DNA of 64,000 nt from Acidihalobacter ferrooxydans (GCF_001975725.1 NZ_CP019434.1:2315486-2379485); one strand, 5' to 3'. Positions 1 to 10,001 are shown, numbered from the stretch's first letter. Numbers and translations are program-made. The notes: a model not told the origin generated them from the letters alone.

Positions 1-1
1 C

Positions 2-838
2 ACCTACGCCACGCCGGGCGCTGCGGCCCGTGTCGCCAAGCCCGGCGATACCATCAAGATCGCCCCCGGCATTTATCAAGACTGCGCTGTCTGGCGAAGT
101 AATGACATCACCATCGAGGGCACCGGGCCAGGCGTCGTACTGAGCGGCAAGACCTGCCAGGGTAAGGCGATTTTCGTCATCAACGCCAACCATGTCACCG
201 TCCGCGGGATCACCTTCCGCAATGCGCATGTGCCCGATGGCAACGGCGCGGGCATCCGCGCCGGGGGCCGCAACCTGTATGTCGTCGACGACCAGTTCCT
301 GGACAACCAGGAAGGCATACTGGCGGGCGCTATTCCCGGAGGCAGCCTGGTCATCGAACACAGTCGATTCATCCACAACGGTACATGCAGTTCGAAGCTG
401 GGCTGCGCCCACGGCGTTTATGTCGGTCATATCGCTGTGCTGAAAATCACCGATTCCGTCTTTTTTGATACCCAGGTTGGCCACGACATCAAATCGCGAG
501 CGCTCAAGACCGTGCTGATCGGCAATCGCATCGAGGACGGCCCTCACGGTACAGCCAGTTATGAGGTCGACATCCCGAATGGCGGAACACTGATCATGCG
601 CGACAACATCATCGAAAAAGGGCCGAACAGCGATAACCACGGCACCGCAATCATGCTCGGCGAGGCAGGTCGGTGGCAGCCGACGCAGAAAATACTCATC
701 GAAGGTAACACGTTCACCAACAACGGCCCGCCCACCGTATTCGTGCGCAACCTCACTCCGACACCGGCCCGCCTCATCGGCAACACGCTCAAAGGAAACA
801 CAACCACACCACTCACGGGCAAAGGCTCGGTGCAGTAA
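2..838 (+). CDS. right-handed parallel beta-helix repeat protein (5'-truncated)
   Basis: The reading frame is open from the left window edge, so the N-terminus is missing; 278 residues are visible. The protein is built of short repeated strands with the pattern xxVxxNxIxx (for example ITIEGTG, VTVRGITFRN, LVIEHSRFIHN, LKITDSVFFD, VLIGNRIED, LIMRDNIIE, ILIEGNTFTNN). This is the PbH1/NosD-like parallel beta-helix architecture of many surface or periplasmic polysaccharide-active proteins. The visible start (KPGDTIKIAPGIYQD) is the typical first coil after a signal peptide, so probably fewer than 100 residues are lost. No catalytic motif could be assigned. Substrate and function are unknown. Confidence 0.75.
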   Translation, partial: TYATPGAAARVAKPGDTIKIAPGIYQDCAVWRSNDITIEGTGPGVVLSGKTCQGKAIFVINANHVTVRGITFRNAHVPDGNGAGIRAGGRNLYVVDDQFLDNQEGILAGAIPGGSLVIEHSRFIHNGTCSSKLGCAHGVYVGHIAVLKITDSVFFDTQVGHDIKSRALKTVLIGNRIEDGPHGTASYEVDIPNGGTLIMRDNIIEKGPNSDNHGTAIMLGEAGRWQPTQKILIEGNTFTNNGPPTVFVRNLTPTPARLIGNTLKGNTTTPLTGKGSVQ

Positions 839-1082
839 CGCTCTGGAGGACGGTTCGGACACCCTCTGAGCGGCCCGGATCGATGTCCACGAACCGGCGC
901 ATCGCCTGTCTGTAGCGCGCAGCTTCGACAACCCGGCCATCTCTTCGGGTTCCGGGAAAAGACATTCGATGGCGCCGCATCAGAACAGAATCGAAAAACT
1001 CTGATGCGCCGCATGAGTCGAAAACAAAGCCTGTTACCATGCCGGGCAACGCCACGGAGCTTTCATAACGAATCGACAGACA

Positions 1083-3662
1083 ATGGGTACCGCAGACACT
1101 CTCTCAACACCAAAATCACACACTCCAATGATGCAGCAGTATCTGCGCATCAAGGCCGAACAGCCGGATCGCCTGCTCTTTTATCGCATGGGCGATTTCT
1201 ATGAATTGTTCTATGACGATGCACGTCGCGCCGCGCGACTGCTGGATTTGACATTGACCGCGCGCGGCCAGTCCGCCGGCGAACCGATCCCCATGGCCGG
1301 TGTTCCGGCCCATGCGGCCGACCAGTACCTGGCGCGCCTCGTCCGGTTGGGCGAATCGGTGGCGATCTGCGAGCAGATCGGCGACCCCGCAGCCAGCAAA
1401 GGCCCGGTGGAACGACAGGTCGTGCGCGTCGTGACGCCCGGTACAGTCACCGATGATGCCCTGCTCAACGAACGCCGGGACAATCTCATTGCCAGCGTCT
1501 ACCGAAGCAAAGACCCCGCCGGATACGGACTGTCCGTTCTTGATGTAAGCAGCGGGCGCCTCACCGTCAGCCAGTTACGCGACGACGAAAGCCTGCTGGG
1601 CGAACTCGAACGCCTGCACCCGACCGAACTGCTGTATCCCGATGACGCGCGGTTGCCCGGCGAAACGCAACCCGGTCAGGTTAGCTACCCGCCCTGGCAT
1701 TTCGATCTCGACGTGGCCACGCGCCTGCTCACCCGCCAGTTCGGCACGCGCGATCTGGCCGGCTTCGGTTGCGACGCATTACCGGCAGCGGTCACCGCGG
1801 CCGGAGCGCTTCTGCATTACGTCCAGGAGACGCAGCGCAGCGCGCTACCGCATATCACCGGACTGCGCGTGGAACGCCATGAGGAAACCGTCATTCTCGA
1901 CGCCGCCACGCGGCGTAATCTCGAACTCGAACGCAACCTGTCCGGCAGCGAAGAGCATACGCTGGCAAGCATTCTGGACCGGACCGCCACCTCGATGGGC
2001 GGGCGCTGCCTGCGCCGCTGGATCAACCGGCCTTTGCGCGACCACGAGGCACTGCGCGCACGCCAGGGCGCCATCGGCGCCTGCCTCCAGACCAGTGCGC
2101 ATCAGCCCTTGCACGACACACTGCGCAGCATCGGCGACGTCGAACGCATTCTCGCCCGCATCGCGCTGCGGTCGGCACGGCCGCGCGACCTGACCACCCT
2201 GCGCAACGCGCTTGCCAGCCTGCCCGCGCTGCATGCGTTGCTCGAACCGCTCGACACCCCGCGGCTTCACCAACTGCGCCAAGACCTGGGCGAACACCCC
2301 CGGACATTCGATTTGCTCCACGCTGCGCTCATCGACGAGCCCCCGGTATTGCTGCGCGACGGCGGAGTCATTGCGCCCGGCTACGACCACGAACTGGACG
2401 AGCTGCGCACGCTCTCAGAAAACGCCGACCAGTTCCTGGTCGACCTCGAAGCACACGAGCGCGAGCGCACCGGCATTGCCTCCTTGAAAGTGGCGTACAA
2501 CCGCGTCCACGGGTACTACATCGAACTGCCACGCAGCCAGGCCGCGCGGGCACCCGCCGACTACACCCGACGCCAGACACTCAAGGGTGTCGAGCGCTAC
2601 ATCACCCCGGAACTCAAGGAGTTCGAGGACAAGGTGCTCTCGGCGCGCGAACGCGCGCTGGCGCGTGAAAAGGCGCTCTACGACGACCTGCTCGAAAAAC
2701 TCCAGACAACGCTTCCGGCACTGCAACTGTGCGCTCAGGCTCTGGCCGAAATCGACGTGCTCGCGACCCTGGCGGAACGTGCCGACACCCTCGACTACGC
2801 ACCCCCGGAACTGAGCGATACACCGGGCATTCTCATCCGCGGTGGCCGTCACCCGGTCGTCGAACAGGTTCTCGAAGAGCCCTTCGTCGCCAACGACCTG
2901 AACCTCGACGAACAACACCGCATGCTCATCATCACCGGCCCCAACATGGGCGGCAAATCGACCTACATGCGCCAGACCGCACTCATCGTGCTGCTGGCCC
3001 ATATCGGCAGCTACGTGCCCGCCCGCAGCGCATGCATCGGCCCGATCGACCGTATCTTCACCCGTATCGGCGCCGCCGACGATCTCGCCTCGGGCCGCTC
3101 GACCTTCATGGTCGAAATGACCGAAGCGGCCAACATTCTCAACAACGCCACCCCCGACAGCCTCGTGCTCATGGATGAAATCGGCCGCGGCACCAGCACC
3201 TTCGACGGCCTTTCACTGGCCTGGGCGTGCGCAGAGCATCTGGCAACGACAACACGCGCATTCACCCTCTTCGCCACCCATTACTTCGAATTGACCACCT
3301 TGGCCGAAGAACACAGAGGCGTGGCCAACGCGCATACCGAAGCGATGGAACACAGCGAGGAAATCGTCTTCCTGCATCAAGTACGCGAAGGACCGGCGAG
3401 CCAGAGCTACGGCTTGCAGGTCGCACGCCTGGCAGGCGTTCCGGCCGCCGTGCTCGCGCGGGCTCGCAAGCGGCTGCATGAACTCGAACAGCGCGCCGCG
3501 GACGGCATTCACAGTCCGCAACTCGGCCTGTTCGATGCGCCTGCGCCTGAAACAACCCCGCTTCGACAACGCATCGATGACATCGAACCCGATGCGGTCA
3601 CGCCACGCACGGCGCTTGAACTGCTGTACGAACTCAAACAACTGCGCGAGGCCGAAAGTTGA
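1083..3662 (+). CDS. mutS: DNA mismatch repair protein MutS
   Basis: 859 residues, the usual length for bacterial MutS. The protein recognises mispaired bases as a dimer and recruits MutL. The mismatch-reading motif is at residues 37-41 (GDFYE, Phe39 stacking on the mismatch). The Walker A motif GPNMGGKS is at 619-626, the Walker B DE at 698-699, followed by GRGTST. The C-terminal tail ([15 protein letters not shown]) resembles the tetramerisation helix. The ATG at 1083 gives the N-terminal spacing known from E. coli (about 12 residues before HTPMMQQY); no strong Shine-Dalgarno is visible. Its partner mutL lies 24 kb away at 27073-28935. A degenerate repeat follows the stop codon. Confidence 0.98.
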   Translation: MGTADTLSTPKSHTPMMQQYLRIKAEQPDRLLFYRMGDFYELFYDDARRAARLLDLTLTARGQSAGEPIPMAGVPAHAADQYLARLVRLGESVAICEQIGDPAASKGPVERQVVRVVTPGTVTDDALLNERRDNLIASVYRSKDPAGYGLSVLDVSSGRLTVSQLRDDESLLGELERLHPTELLYPDDARLPGETQPGQVSYPPWHFDLDVATRLLTRQFGTRDLAGFGCDALPAAVTAAGALLHYVQETQRSALPHITGLRVERHEETVILDAATRRNLELERNLSGSEEHTLASILDRTATSMGGRCLRRWINRPLRDHEALRARQGAIGACLQTSAHQPLHDTLRSIGDVERILARIALRSARPRDLTTLRNALASLPALHALLEPLDTPRLHQLRQDLGEHPRTFDLLHAALIDEPPVLLRDGGVIAPGYDHELDELRTLSENADQFLVDLEAHERERTGIASLKVAYNRVHGYYIELPRSQAARAPADYTRRQTLKGVERYITPELKEFEDKVLSARERALAREKALYDDLLEKLQTTLPALQLCAQALAEIDVLATLAERADTLDYAPPELSDTPGILIRGGRHPVVEQVLEEPFVANDLNLDEQHRMLIITGPNMGGKSTYMRQTALIVLLAHIGSYVPARSACIGPIDRIFTRIGAADDLASGRSTFMVEMTEAANILNNATPDSLVLMDEIGRGTSTFDGLSLAWACAEHLATTTRAFTLFATHYFELTTLAEEHRGVANAHTEAMEHSEEIVFLHQVREGPASQSYGLQVARLAGVPAAVLARARKRLHELEQRAADGIHSPQLGLFDAPAPETTPLRQRIDDIEPDAVTPRTALELLYELKQLREAES

Positions 3663-3668
3663 TGTCAA

Positions 3669-3799
3669 GCGCCGGATATCGGTTCCGCGGAGGGCCTCAT
3701 AAGGAGCGGCGTATCAGCAATGACAGCCGACCGAAGAACGATCCCTTGCGGGATCCAGAGACCCGCAAGTTCGGTCGGTGTTGTGGACTATTCGGGGTC
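3669..3799 (+). repeat. family A dispersed repeat, copy A1 (left end lost)
   Basis: Matches copy A2 (24324-24485) from its CGCCGGATAT segment onward, including AAGGAGCGGCGTATC and GACCGAAG followed by ATCCCTTG, and ends in a GTTGTGGACTATTCGGGG variant of the right terminus. It carries internal inverted repeats: GATCCC/GGGATC around 3740-3755 and CCGACCGAA (3727-3735) with TTCGGTCGG (3771-3779). The RNA could fold into a strong double hairpin just behind mutS. Confidence 0.6.
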
Positions 3800-3831
3800 G
3801 ATGACCGACTGCCCCTGCGCCACTATCGCCC

Positions 3832-4503
3832 ATGAGCCTCGACATTCTGCGTAACTGCCCGCTATTTGCCGCACTGAACGCCGCGCAACTCGCCGCGGCC
3901 GCATCCGGACTGCGGCGCCAATCGCTCGCGGCGGGTACGGTACTGTTCCACCAGAACGACGCGGCAGCGCACTACTACATCGTCGAACACGGCCTCATCG
4001 AACTCGACCGGCTCTCGCCCGATGGCAGTGGCAAGGTCATTGAACTCATCGGGCCAGGCGAACTCTTCGCCGAAGCGGTCATGTTCATGAACCTCCCACG
4101 CTACCCCGTGACCGCACGAGCCGTCGACGACAGCGCCGTGCTGGTGCTCAGAAATATCGCGTTGCTCGACCTGCTGACCACCGACAATACCCTGGCGCTG
4201 CACATGCTCGGGCACCTTAGCATGCGCCTGCACCATTTGGTGCAGGAAATCGAAACGCTCACGCTGCACGATGCCCGATACCGCCTGGCGAACTATCTGC
4301 TTGGCGAATGCGAACGTCGCGACACGACCCGACTCACCCTGCCCGCACCCAAGCAGGTCATCGCCTCTCGCCTGGGCATCAAACCAGAAACTTTCTCGCG
4401 TCTGATGCACAGCCTGCGCAGCACCGGCGTGATCGACGTGCGCGGCGCGACACTGGTTGTCAATGACCTCGCCGTCCTGCGCAATCTGCTCGATTCAGGC
4501 TAG
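3832..4503 (+). CDS. Crp/Fnr-family transcriptional regulator, DNR-like
   Basis: 223 residues with an N-terminal cyclic-nucleotide-binding-like beta-barrel (about 15-125), a dimerisation helix (about 125-148) and a C-terminal winged helix (HTH at about 174-196, KQVIASRLGIKPETFSRLMH). The segments LFAEAVMFMNLPRYPVTA and IETLTL, together with the PETFSRLMH recognition helix, closely follow the Dnr subgroup, heme-dependent nitric-oxide sensors that control denitrification or NO detoxification. The four-Cys iron-sulfur cluster of Fnr is absent, so it is not an oxygen sensor of that kind. Target genes are not evident here. The TAG stop lies within the left end of a family C repeat. Confidence 0.85.
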   Translation: MSLDILRNCPLFAALNAAQLAAAASGLRRQSLAAGTVLFHQNDAAAHYYIVEHGLIELDRLSPDGSGKVIELIGPGELFAEAVMFMNLPRYPVTARAVDDSAVLVLRNIALLDLLTTDNTLALHMLGHLSMRLHHLVQEIETLTLHDARYRLANYLLGECERRDTTRLTLPAPKQVIASRLGIKPETFSRLMHSLRSTGVIDVRGATLVVNDLAVLRNLLDSG

Positions 4504-4564
4504 GAGTCTGTCGGAGCGGGAAAAATCGACTGCGGCGACCCTCCAAGTCCGACAGGCTTCTAGC
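4501..4564 (+). repeat. family C inverted-repeat element, copy C1 (internally deleted)
   Basis: The left terminus CTAGGAGTCTGTCGGA and the right terminus TCCGACAGGCTTCTAG are near-perfect inverted repeats. The core AAAAATCGACTGCGGCGA matches other copies, but the central part (GATGGGATAATGG to CTTCGATC) is deleted. It lies exactly between two convergent genes, and its ends supply both TAG stop codons (4501-4503 plus strand, 4562-4560 minus strand). It probably acts as a bidirectional terminator hairpin; that role is inferred. Confidence 0.8.
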
Positions 4565-5747
4565 GCACGGGCGACTGCACCGGCGAAATCCCTCGCACGC
4601 CGACGTACGCCACCACAGCGCCACCCGCGGCGAGCGCCGCACCCATCAGAAAAGTGGCCGCAGGCGACACGCCGCTCCAGACGTAGCCGCTCGCCAGCGC
4701 GCCCAGTGCGCCGCCCAGGCCGAAACTGACGCTGGAATACAGCGCCTGCCCCCGACCCTGCAATTGGCCCGGGAAATAACGGTAGATCAAATAAATCGCC
4801 GCAGCGTGATAGATGCCATAGCTCGCCGCGTGCAGCGTCTGGCTGAATACGAGCACGGGCAGGCTATCGACCAGCGTGGCAATCAGCACCCAACGCAGCA
4901 CGGTTGCGCTCAAGGCGAAAATCAACAGACGACGCGCACCAAAGCGCGGCAGCAGGCGCGGCATAAACACAAACACGACGATTTCCGCCAGCACGCCCAG
5001 CGCCCAGAGTTCGCCGGTGACGGCCGAACTGTAACCGTGGTCGCGCAGATACAGCGTAAAAAACACGTAGTACGGCCCGTGGCTGGTCTGAATCAGCAGA
5101 CAGGTGAGCAGCAGCGCGAGCACCGCCGGCTGGCGCAGCGCCGGGCCAATGCCGTGCTGCGGCGCATCTGTCCACGTCGGCACCGGTGGCCCGGGCACGG
5201 CCAGACTGCTGAGCCACAACGCCACCAGCAGCACGGCGATGACCGGCGCCAGCCAGGTCACGGACACGACGCCGAATGCCCACCCGAGCGCCACCACGCT
5301 GACCACGAAGCCAATCGAACCCCACAGCCGGATGCGGCTGTAATGATGATCGTGCGCGCCGAGATGCCCCAGTGTAGCGGCCTCGAACTGCGGTAGCGCG
5401 GCGTTCCAGAAAAAGCTGAATGCCCCAACCACGAGCGCCAGCCAGAGCGCATCGTGACCGAAAAAGATGCCCAGAAAACTGAGCGCGGCGAACCACGTAC
5501 CCAGACGGATGACCCGCATACGCTGACCGCTGCGATCGGCCAGCCAGCCCCACAGGAATGGCGCAACGATCTTGGTCGCCATCGGCACTGCGGTGAGTAC
5601 GCCGATGGCGACCGGGGCATAGCCGAAATGCCGCAGATACAGACTCCAGTACGGCACAAACGCACCGGTGACGGTAAAGTAGACGAAATAGAAGCCGGAC
5701 AGACGCCAGTACGGCGCGCCGCCGGGCCTTTGCGCTATCGTGCGCAC
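4560..5747 (-). CDS. MFS transporter, HcaT/3-phenylpropionate permease-like
   Basis: About 395 residues with 12 predicted membrane helices. The opening PYWRLSGFYFVYFTVTGAFVPYW is characteristic of the MFS_1-like/PPP (HcaT, YcaD-related) branch of inner-membrane secondary transporters. The substrate cannot be read from sequence; annotated relatives are named for 3-phenylpropionate, often without proof. I chose the GTG at 5747, one base after the rlmJ stop codon, because it places about 12 residues before the conserved PYWRLSG. A longer GTG start at 5804 is open but would overlap rlmJ by 56 bases. It is probably co-transcribed with rlmJ and aroC. Its stop codon is provided by repeat C1. Confidence 0.8.
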   Translation of the reverse strand: MRTIAQRPGGAPYWRLSGFYFVYFTVTGAFVPYWSLYLRHFGYAPVAIGVLTAVPMATKIVAPFLWGWLADRSGQRMRVIRLGTWFAALSFLGIFFGHDALWLALVVGAFSFFWNAALPQFEAATLGHLGAHDHHYSRIRLWGSIGFVVSVVALGWAFGVVSVTWLAPVIAVLLVALWLSSLAVPGPPVPTWTDAPQHGIGPALRQPAVLALLLTCLLIQTSHGPYYVFFTLYLRDHGYSSAVTGELWALGVLAEIVVFVFMPRLLPRFGARRLLIFALSATVLRWVLIATLVDSLPVLVFSQTLHAASYGIYHAAAIYLIYRYFPGQLQGRGQALYSSVSFGLGGALGALASGYVWSGVSPAATFLMGAALAAGGAVVAYVGVRGISPVQSPVR

Positions 5748-5748
5748 C

Positions 5749-6606
5749 TCAGCCGCGACGCCCCTGTTCGTCAACGAGAGTGGCCACCCGCCAATAACCG
5801 GCACCGTCGGCGGCCAGCCGCGCGTGCAGCAACGGCAATACTTCGCGCAGTTGCGGTTCCAGCCCCCACGGCGGATTGATCAGCAACATGCCGCTGCCAT
5901 ACAGCCCGCGCGCGGGGCTAGGCGCGGCGACGCTCAGTTCCGCGCGCAGGATGTCCGGTATGCCAAGCGCCGCCACCGCGTCGAGCCAGGGCTGCGCCGG
6001 CTTGTTCGGTAACAGCGGGTACCAGACGGCGACGATGCCCTGACGGAAACGCTTGTGGATCAGCGTCAACGCGGCATTCACGCGGGCGCTCTCGTCGCGC
6101 GACTCGTAACTCGGGTCGATCAGCACCAGCCCGCGGCCGCAGCCGGGCGGCAGATGGGCCTTGAGCGCGCGATAGCCGTCGCCGTGCTCGGCGCGCGCGC
6201 CGGGCAATCCGCGTAGGGCTTCGCACAGACGGGGAAATACCCCGGTGTGTCCTTCCACGGCAAGCAGCCGATCCTGCGCGCGCAGGCGGCGGGCGATCAG
6301 CCGCGGCGAGCCGGGGGAACGATGCAATTCGCCGTCCGGATTCTCCGCTGCCACCGCGTCGAGCAAAGCATCGATGCGCGGATGCAGCCCCCGGGTGGCC
6401 CACAGGCGAGCAATACCCTCGCGGTATTCTCCGAGTCTGGCTGCCTGCGGGCCGTCGAGCGCGTAGAGCCCGTCGCCACTGTGTGTGTCGAGCACAAAGA
6501 AGGGTTTATCCTTGCGCCTGAGTGCGTCGAGCAGCGCCAGCAGCACGCTGTGTTTGAGCACGTCGGCATGGTTGCCGGCGTGGAACCCGTGCTGATAGGA
6601 AAACAT
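5749..6606 (-). CDS. rlmJ: 23S rRNA (adenine-2030-N6)-methyltransferase RlmJ
   Basis: 285 residues. The N-terminus MxSYQHGFHAGNHADVLKH is the diagnostic RlmJ (YhiR) signature. The SAM-binding fold starts at LDTHSGDG (39-46). The catalytic motif is D164-P-S-Y167, aligned with D164-P-P-Y167 of the E. coli enzyme, so the second proline is serine here. The C-terminal ASGMI..NPPW motif of the family is present as GSGMLLINPPW. It methylates A2030 of 23S rRNA. It ends one base before the transporter start and begins 11 bases after aroC, so the genes form a tight minus-strand operon. Confidence 0.95.
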   Translation of the reverse strand: MFSYQHGFHAGNHADVLKHSVLLALLDALRRKDKPFFVLDTHSGDGLYALDGPQAARLGEYREGIARLWATRGLHPRIDALLDAVAAENPDGELHRSPGSPRLIARRLRAQDRLLAVEGHTGVFPRLCEALRGLPGARAEHGDGYRALKAHLPPGCGRGLVLIDPSYESRDESARVNAALTLIHKRFRQGIVAVWYPLLPNKPAQPWLDAVAALGIPDILRAELSVAAPSPARGLYGSGMLLINPPWGLEPQLREVLPLLHARLAADGAGYWRVATLVDEQGRRG

Positions 6607-6617
6607 CGGTGAAGGGG

Positions 6618-7715
6618 TTACGGATGCGCGGGGATATCGGGTAAATCCGTGCGCACATCGGCATTCTGCGCGCGCTGGCGCAGCATGTGATCCATCAGCA
6701 CGATGGCGAGCATGGCCTCGGCAATGGGCGTGGCGCGGATGCCGACACAGGGATCGTGACGCCCTTCGGTAATGACCTCGACCGGCGCGCCGGCCAGGTT
6801 CACCGAACGGCCCGGCAGGCGCAGGCTGGACGTCGGCTTGAGCGCAATGCTCACGGTAATCGCCTGCCCGCTGGAAATGCCGCCGAGCACGCCGCCGGCC
6901 TGATTACTCAGAAAACCTTCCGGCGTGATTTCGTCGCGGTGTTCGGTGCCTTTGTGCTCGATACTGGCGAAGCCGGCCCCAATCTCCACGCCCTTGACCG
7001 CGTTGATGCTCATCATGGCGTGGGCGATATCGGCGTCCAGACGGTCGAAAATCGGCTCGCCCCAGCCGGGCGGCACGCCTTCGGCGACCACATTGACCCG
7101 CGCTCCCACGGAGTCGCCCGATTTGCGCAGCCCGTCCATATAGGCTTCCAACTCAGCGACCTTGCCAGCGTCCGGGCAGAAGAACGGATTCTCCGCGACC
7201 GGCGCCCAGTCGAAGGCCTCGGCACGGATGGGGCCGAGCTGGGCGAGGTAGCCACGGATGGTGACGCCGCACCGTTCGGCAAGGTATTTCTTGGCGATGG
7301 CCCCGGCAGCCACGCGCATCGCCGTCTCGCGCGCCGAAGAGCGCCCGCCGCCACGGTAGTCGCGCAGACCGAATTTTTTGTAATAGGTGTAATCGGCGTG
7401 GCCCGGCCGAAAGCGGTCCATGATCTTGCCGTAGTCCTTGGAGCGCTGATCGACATTCTCGATCAGCAGGCCGATCGGCGTGCCGGTGGTGCGGCCCTCG
7501 AACACGCCGGAGAGGATGCGCACAGCGTCCGGCTCACGCCGCTGCGTGGTGTGGCGCGATTTGCCGGGGCGGCGGCGTTCCAGGTCGGCTTGCAGATCGG
7601 TTTCGCTCAGCGCCATTCCGGGCGGGCAGCCGTCAATCACGCAGCCGATGGCAGCACCGTGGCTTTCGCCAAAAGAGGTGATCGTGAAGAGCTTGCCGAT
7701 GCTGTTACCTGACAT
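6618..7715 (-). CDS. aroC: chorismate synthase
   Basis: 365 residues, full length. It converts 5-enolpyruvylshikimate-3-phosphate to chorismate, the last shikimate-pathway step, and needs reduced FMN. Visible signatures are SFGESHG (residues 14-20, His19 catalytic), [17 protein letters not shown], the [35 protein letters not shown] stretch (positions about 104-140) and the C-terminal [18 protein letters not shown]. The start ATG at 7715 fits the family exactly. Upstream, the gap to the ABC-transporter gene is filled by repeat B1, so either its promoter lies in or next to the repeat, or it depends on read-through. Confidence 0.98.
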   Translation of the reverse strand: MSGNSIGKLFTITSFGESHGAAIGCVIDGCPPGMALSETDLQADLERRRPGKSRHTTQRREPDAVRILSGVFEGRTTGTPIGLLIENVDQRSKDYGKIMDRFRPGHADYTYYKKFGLRDYRGGGRSSARETAMRVAAGAIAKKYLAERCGVTIRGYLAQLGPIRAEAFDWAPVAENPFFCPDAGKVAELEAYMDGLRKSGDSVGARVNVVAEGVPPGWGEPIFDRLDADIAHAMMSINAVKGVEIGAGFASIEHKGTEHRDEITPEGFLSNQAGGVLGGISSGQAITVSIALKPTSSLRLPGRSVNLAGAPVEVITEGRHDPCVGIRATPIAEAMLAIVLMDHMLRQRAQNADVRTDLPDIPAHP

Positions 7716-7751
7716 GGAGCGGATTCCTGAAGATACGGATGGGGAAGCGTG

Positions 7752-7921
7752 AAATCATCCCGGATAGACCCTTAGACGAGTGGATAATTGCGCGGTGTTG
7801 GATTCACCGGTTGTTGCTTCAGCAAACGGCATCGCATGCGCCACGCCCGAGCGAAGAAGCAAGCCGTGGATTCCAAAGATCACGCAGGAACGCCTCTTCC
7901 AATGATTTCTCCGGGATCATA
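7752..7921 (+). repeat. family B dispersed repeat, copy B1
   Basis: About 170 bp with ends ATCATCCCGGAT and ATTTCTCCGGGATCAT forming an imperfect inverted repeat. The core CGAAGAAGCAA, GTGGATTC, CAAAGATCA and AACGCCTC is shared with B2, B3 and B4. The right terminus contributes the TGA stop codon (7919-7917) of the neighbouring ABC-transporter gene. No coding capacity is apparent. Confidence 0.8.
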
Positions 7922-9740
7922 TCAGAGGCGCGTCCGGCGCCGGCGCGGTTACGCCACTGCCCCCCGTGTCGGGCGGAACATGCGTCAACGGCAGTTCTTC
8001 CCAGCGGCCACCGCCGGACAGATGCAAACGGCGCTGATGGAAGGCGATCAGGGTACTGCGATGCCCTACGCTGATCATGGCGGTTTGCGGCAACAACTCG
8101 GTCAGCATCAAGTACAGCGCACGTTCCGAGGGTTCGTCCAACGCCGAGGTCGCCTCGTCGAGAAACACATAGCGCGGCTGTTGCAGGAGCACGCGGGCAA
8201 TGGCCACACGCTGCTGCTCACCCAGCGAAAGCATCTGCGACCAGGGTTCGACGTCACCAAGCTGCGCGATCAGATGCGCCAGGCCCACAGCATCGAGCAC
8301 GTCGAACAAGCGCGTGTCCGGCGTCGCCGGGCTACCGGAAGGATACAATAATGCGTTGCGCAAGCTCCCCATTGGCAAATAGGGTTTTTGAGGCAGAAAC
8401 AGCGATTTGCCGCTGTCCGGCAACTCGATGCGCCCCTTACCGAACGGCCAGATACCGGCCAGCACGCGCATCAAAGTGCTTTTACCCGTGCCGGACGGCC
8501 CGGTAACCAGCAATCGTTCGCCCGGCCCGACTTCCAGATTCAGTCCGCTGACGACGACCTGACCGCCCGGCAAACGGACATCCAGCGCGGCGACCTTGAG
8601 GCGACTTCCCGTATGCCGTTCGACCTGACTGGCGTCCAGTTGCAACGTCTCGACCGCTTCGATAATGCCCAGAAATCCACGCAGTCGGTCAACGACCGCA
8701 TGCCAGTTGGCGAAGCTGTCGTAACTTTGCGCGATATAGGCAAAGGCGCCCTGCACATTGCCGAAGGCGGAACTGATTTGCATCAGGAAACCCAGCGGCA
8801 CGGCCTTGGCGAAATATGCCGAGGCCGCCGCCAGAAACGGCAGGATGATCGCCACCTGACTGAAATAGCTGCTGAACCAGTTGAACCGCTTCTGCCGCAG
8901 AATAAGCCGCTTGTAGTTGCCGAAAACATGATCGAACCGGCGGTCGAAGTTGGCCCGCTCCTTGGCCTCGCCGCCATAGAGCGCCACCGCCTCGCTATTT
9001 TCGCGCAGACGCATGAGGCTGAAGCGGAAATCCGCTTGCAGGCGCTGCTGATGATAATTGAGGTGAATCAGTGGATTGCCGACACGCGCCGCCACCCAGG
9101 TCCAGGCAACCGCGTAAAGCAATGCCACCCAGACCAGAAAACCCGGTATGTGGTGCTCAACGCCACCCCAGGGCACGATGACCTTGGCCGACAGCACCCA
9201 CAGCAACCCGATAAAGGCGACGAGGTTGGCGATGGCGCTGAGCATGCCGCTGAACAGGCTGGAGGTGAGTTGCGCGAAGGACGACAGATCGTCGGCGATA
9301 CGCTGATCCGGGTTGTCCTGACCCCGTTTGAAGACCTCCATATGGTAATAGGTGCGCGCGCTCAGGTAGCGCGAGAGGAAAGTCCCGGTAAGCCATCGGC
9401 GCCAACGCAGGTCCAGCAACTGGGTCAGGTAGCTCTGGTACACGCTCAACACGATGTAGATCGACGCCAGCACGGCAAACACGCCCATCAAGCGCCAGAA
9501 ACCGGCCGAATCGTAGGTCTGCAGGGCGTTGTAAAAGCTGTTGTACCAGTTGGTGATTCGCAGACTGATATACACCTGCCCGACCGTGGTCAGAATGACC
9601 CCTGCAAGCAGCGCACGCGCCTGCCAGCGCTCACCGGATTCGGCGAAATAGGGTTTCGCCAGACGCCACACATCGCGAAAAAACGCACGATTGAAACGCT
9701 GATTGGCACTGACGCCGGCGTCAGTTCGGTAATGTTCCAT
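7917..9740 (-). CDS. ABC transporter, fused permease/ATPase of the SbmA/BacA-YddA type
   Basis: 607 residues. The N-terminal part (about 20-350) is an SbmA_BacA/ABC_membrane_2 domain with several membrane helices; the cytosolic motif NPDQRIADD (143-151) is typical of YddA-like and ABCD-type exporters. The C-terminal ATPase has Walker A GPSGTGKST (414-422), signature LSLGEQQR (504-511) and Walker B YVFLDE (524-529). Relatives move peptides, B12 or very-long-chain substrates; the substrate here is unknown. The ATG at 9740 is preceded by GAGGATAGG, a good ribosome site. The leader contains 16-bp tandem repeats (9757-9804). The stop codon overlaps repeat B1. Confidence 0.9.
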   Translation of the reverse strand: MEHYRTDAGVSANQRFNRAFFRDVWRLAKPYFAESGERWQARALLAGVILTTVGQVYISLRITNWYNSFYNALQTYDSAGFWRLMGVFAVLASIYIVLSVYQSYLTQLLDLRWRRWLTGTFLSRYLSARTYYHMEVFKRGQDNPDQRIADDLSSFAQLTSSLFSGMLSAIANLVAFIGLLWVLSAKVIVPWGGVEHHIPGFLVWVALLYAVAWTWVAARVGNPLIHLNYHQQRLQADFRFSLMRLRENSEAVALYGGEAKERANFDRRFDHVFGNYKRLILRQKRFNWFSSYFSQVAIILPFLAAASAYFAKAVPLGFLMQISSAFGNVQGAFAYIAQSYDSFANWHAVVDRLRGFLGIIEAVETLQLDASQVERHTGSRLKVAALDVRLPGGQVVVSGLNLEVGPGERLLVTGPSGTGKSTLMRVLAGIWPFGKGRIELPDSGKSLFLPQKPYLPMGSLRNALLYPSGSPATPDTRLFDVLDAVGLAHLIAQLGDVEPWSQMLSLGEQQRVAIARVLLQQPRYVFLDEATSALDEPSERALYLMLTELLPQTAMISVGHRSTLIAFHQRRLHLSGGGRWEELPLTHVPPDTGGSGVTAPAPDAPLI

Positions 9741-9756
9741 CCTATCCTCGATATAT

Positions 9757-9813
9757 GGTCTCGATGCAATACGGTCTCAGTGCAATACAGTCTCAGTGCA
9801 ACCCAGTCTCGAC
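9757..9813. repeat. 16-bp tandem repeat in the ABC-transporter leader
   Basis: Three head-to-tail units, GGTCTCGATGCAATAC, GGTCTCAGTGCAATAC and AGTCTCAGTGCAACCC, then a partial AGTCTCGAC. It lies 17 bases upstream of the ABC-transporter start on the minus strand, in the 261-bp gap shared with the divergent dsbG-like gene. It could be a regulator binding array; the function is unknown. Confidence 0.75.
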
Positions 9814-10001
9814 AAATGGCTTGCGGACGGCATCCTTCGCACGATGAAATGTCATCAGATCGCAGCGCTTTGACTGCGAACCTGCTTGCGTGTCCGATTG
9901 TACGCGACCCCGCCCCGGTCTTTCCTGCATCCATGCTTATGGTATACAGGCTCACAGGATGAAGTCCGCAGCCCGGCGGACACTCTACCGGAGACACCCG
10001 C

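Noticed and set aside
5749-6606. RlmJ inactivated by DPSY instead of DPPY in its catalytic motif
   Set aside because: The motif of N6-adenine methyltransferases tolerates variation at this position, and all other signatures are intact; not enough to call it dead.
9757-9813. CRISPR array made of the 16-bp repeats
   Set aside because: Units are directly joined with no spacers, too short, and no cas genes occur in the window; the same holds for 52027-52082.
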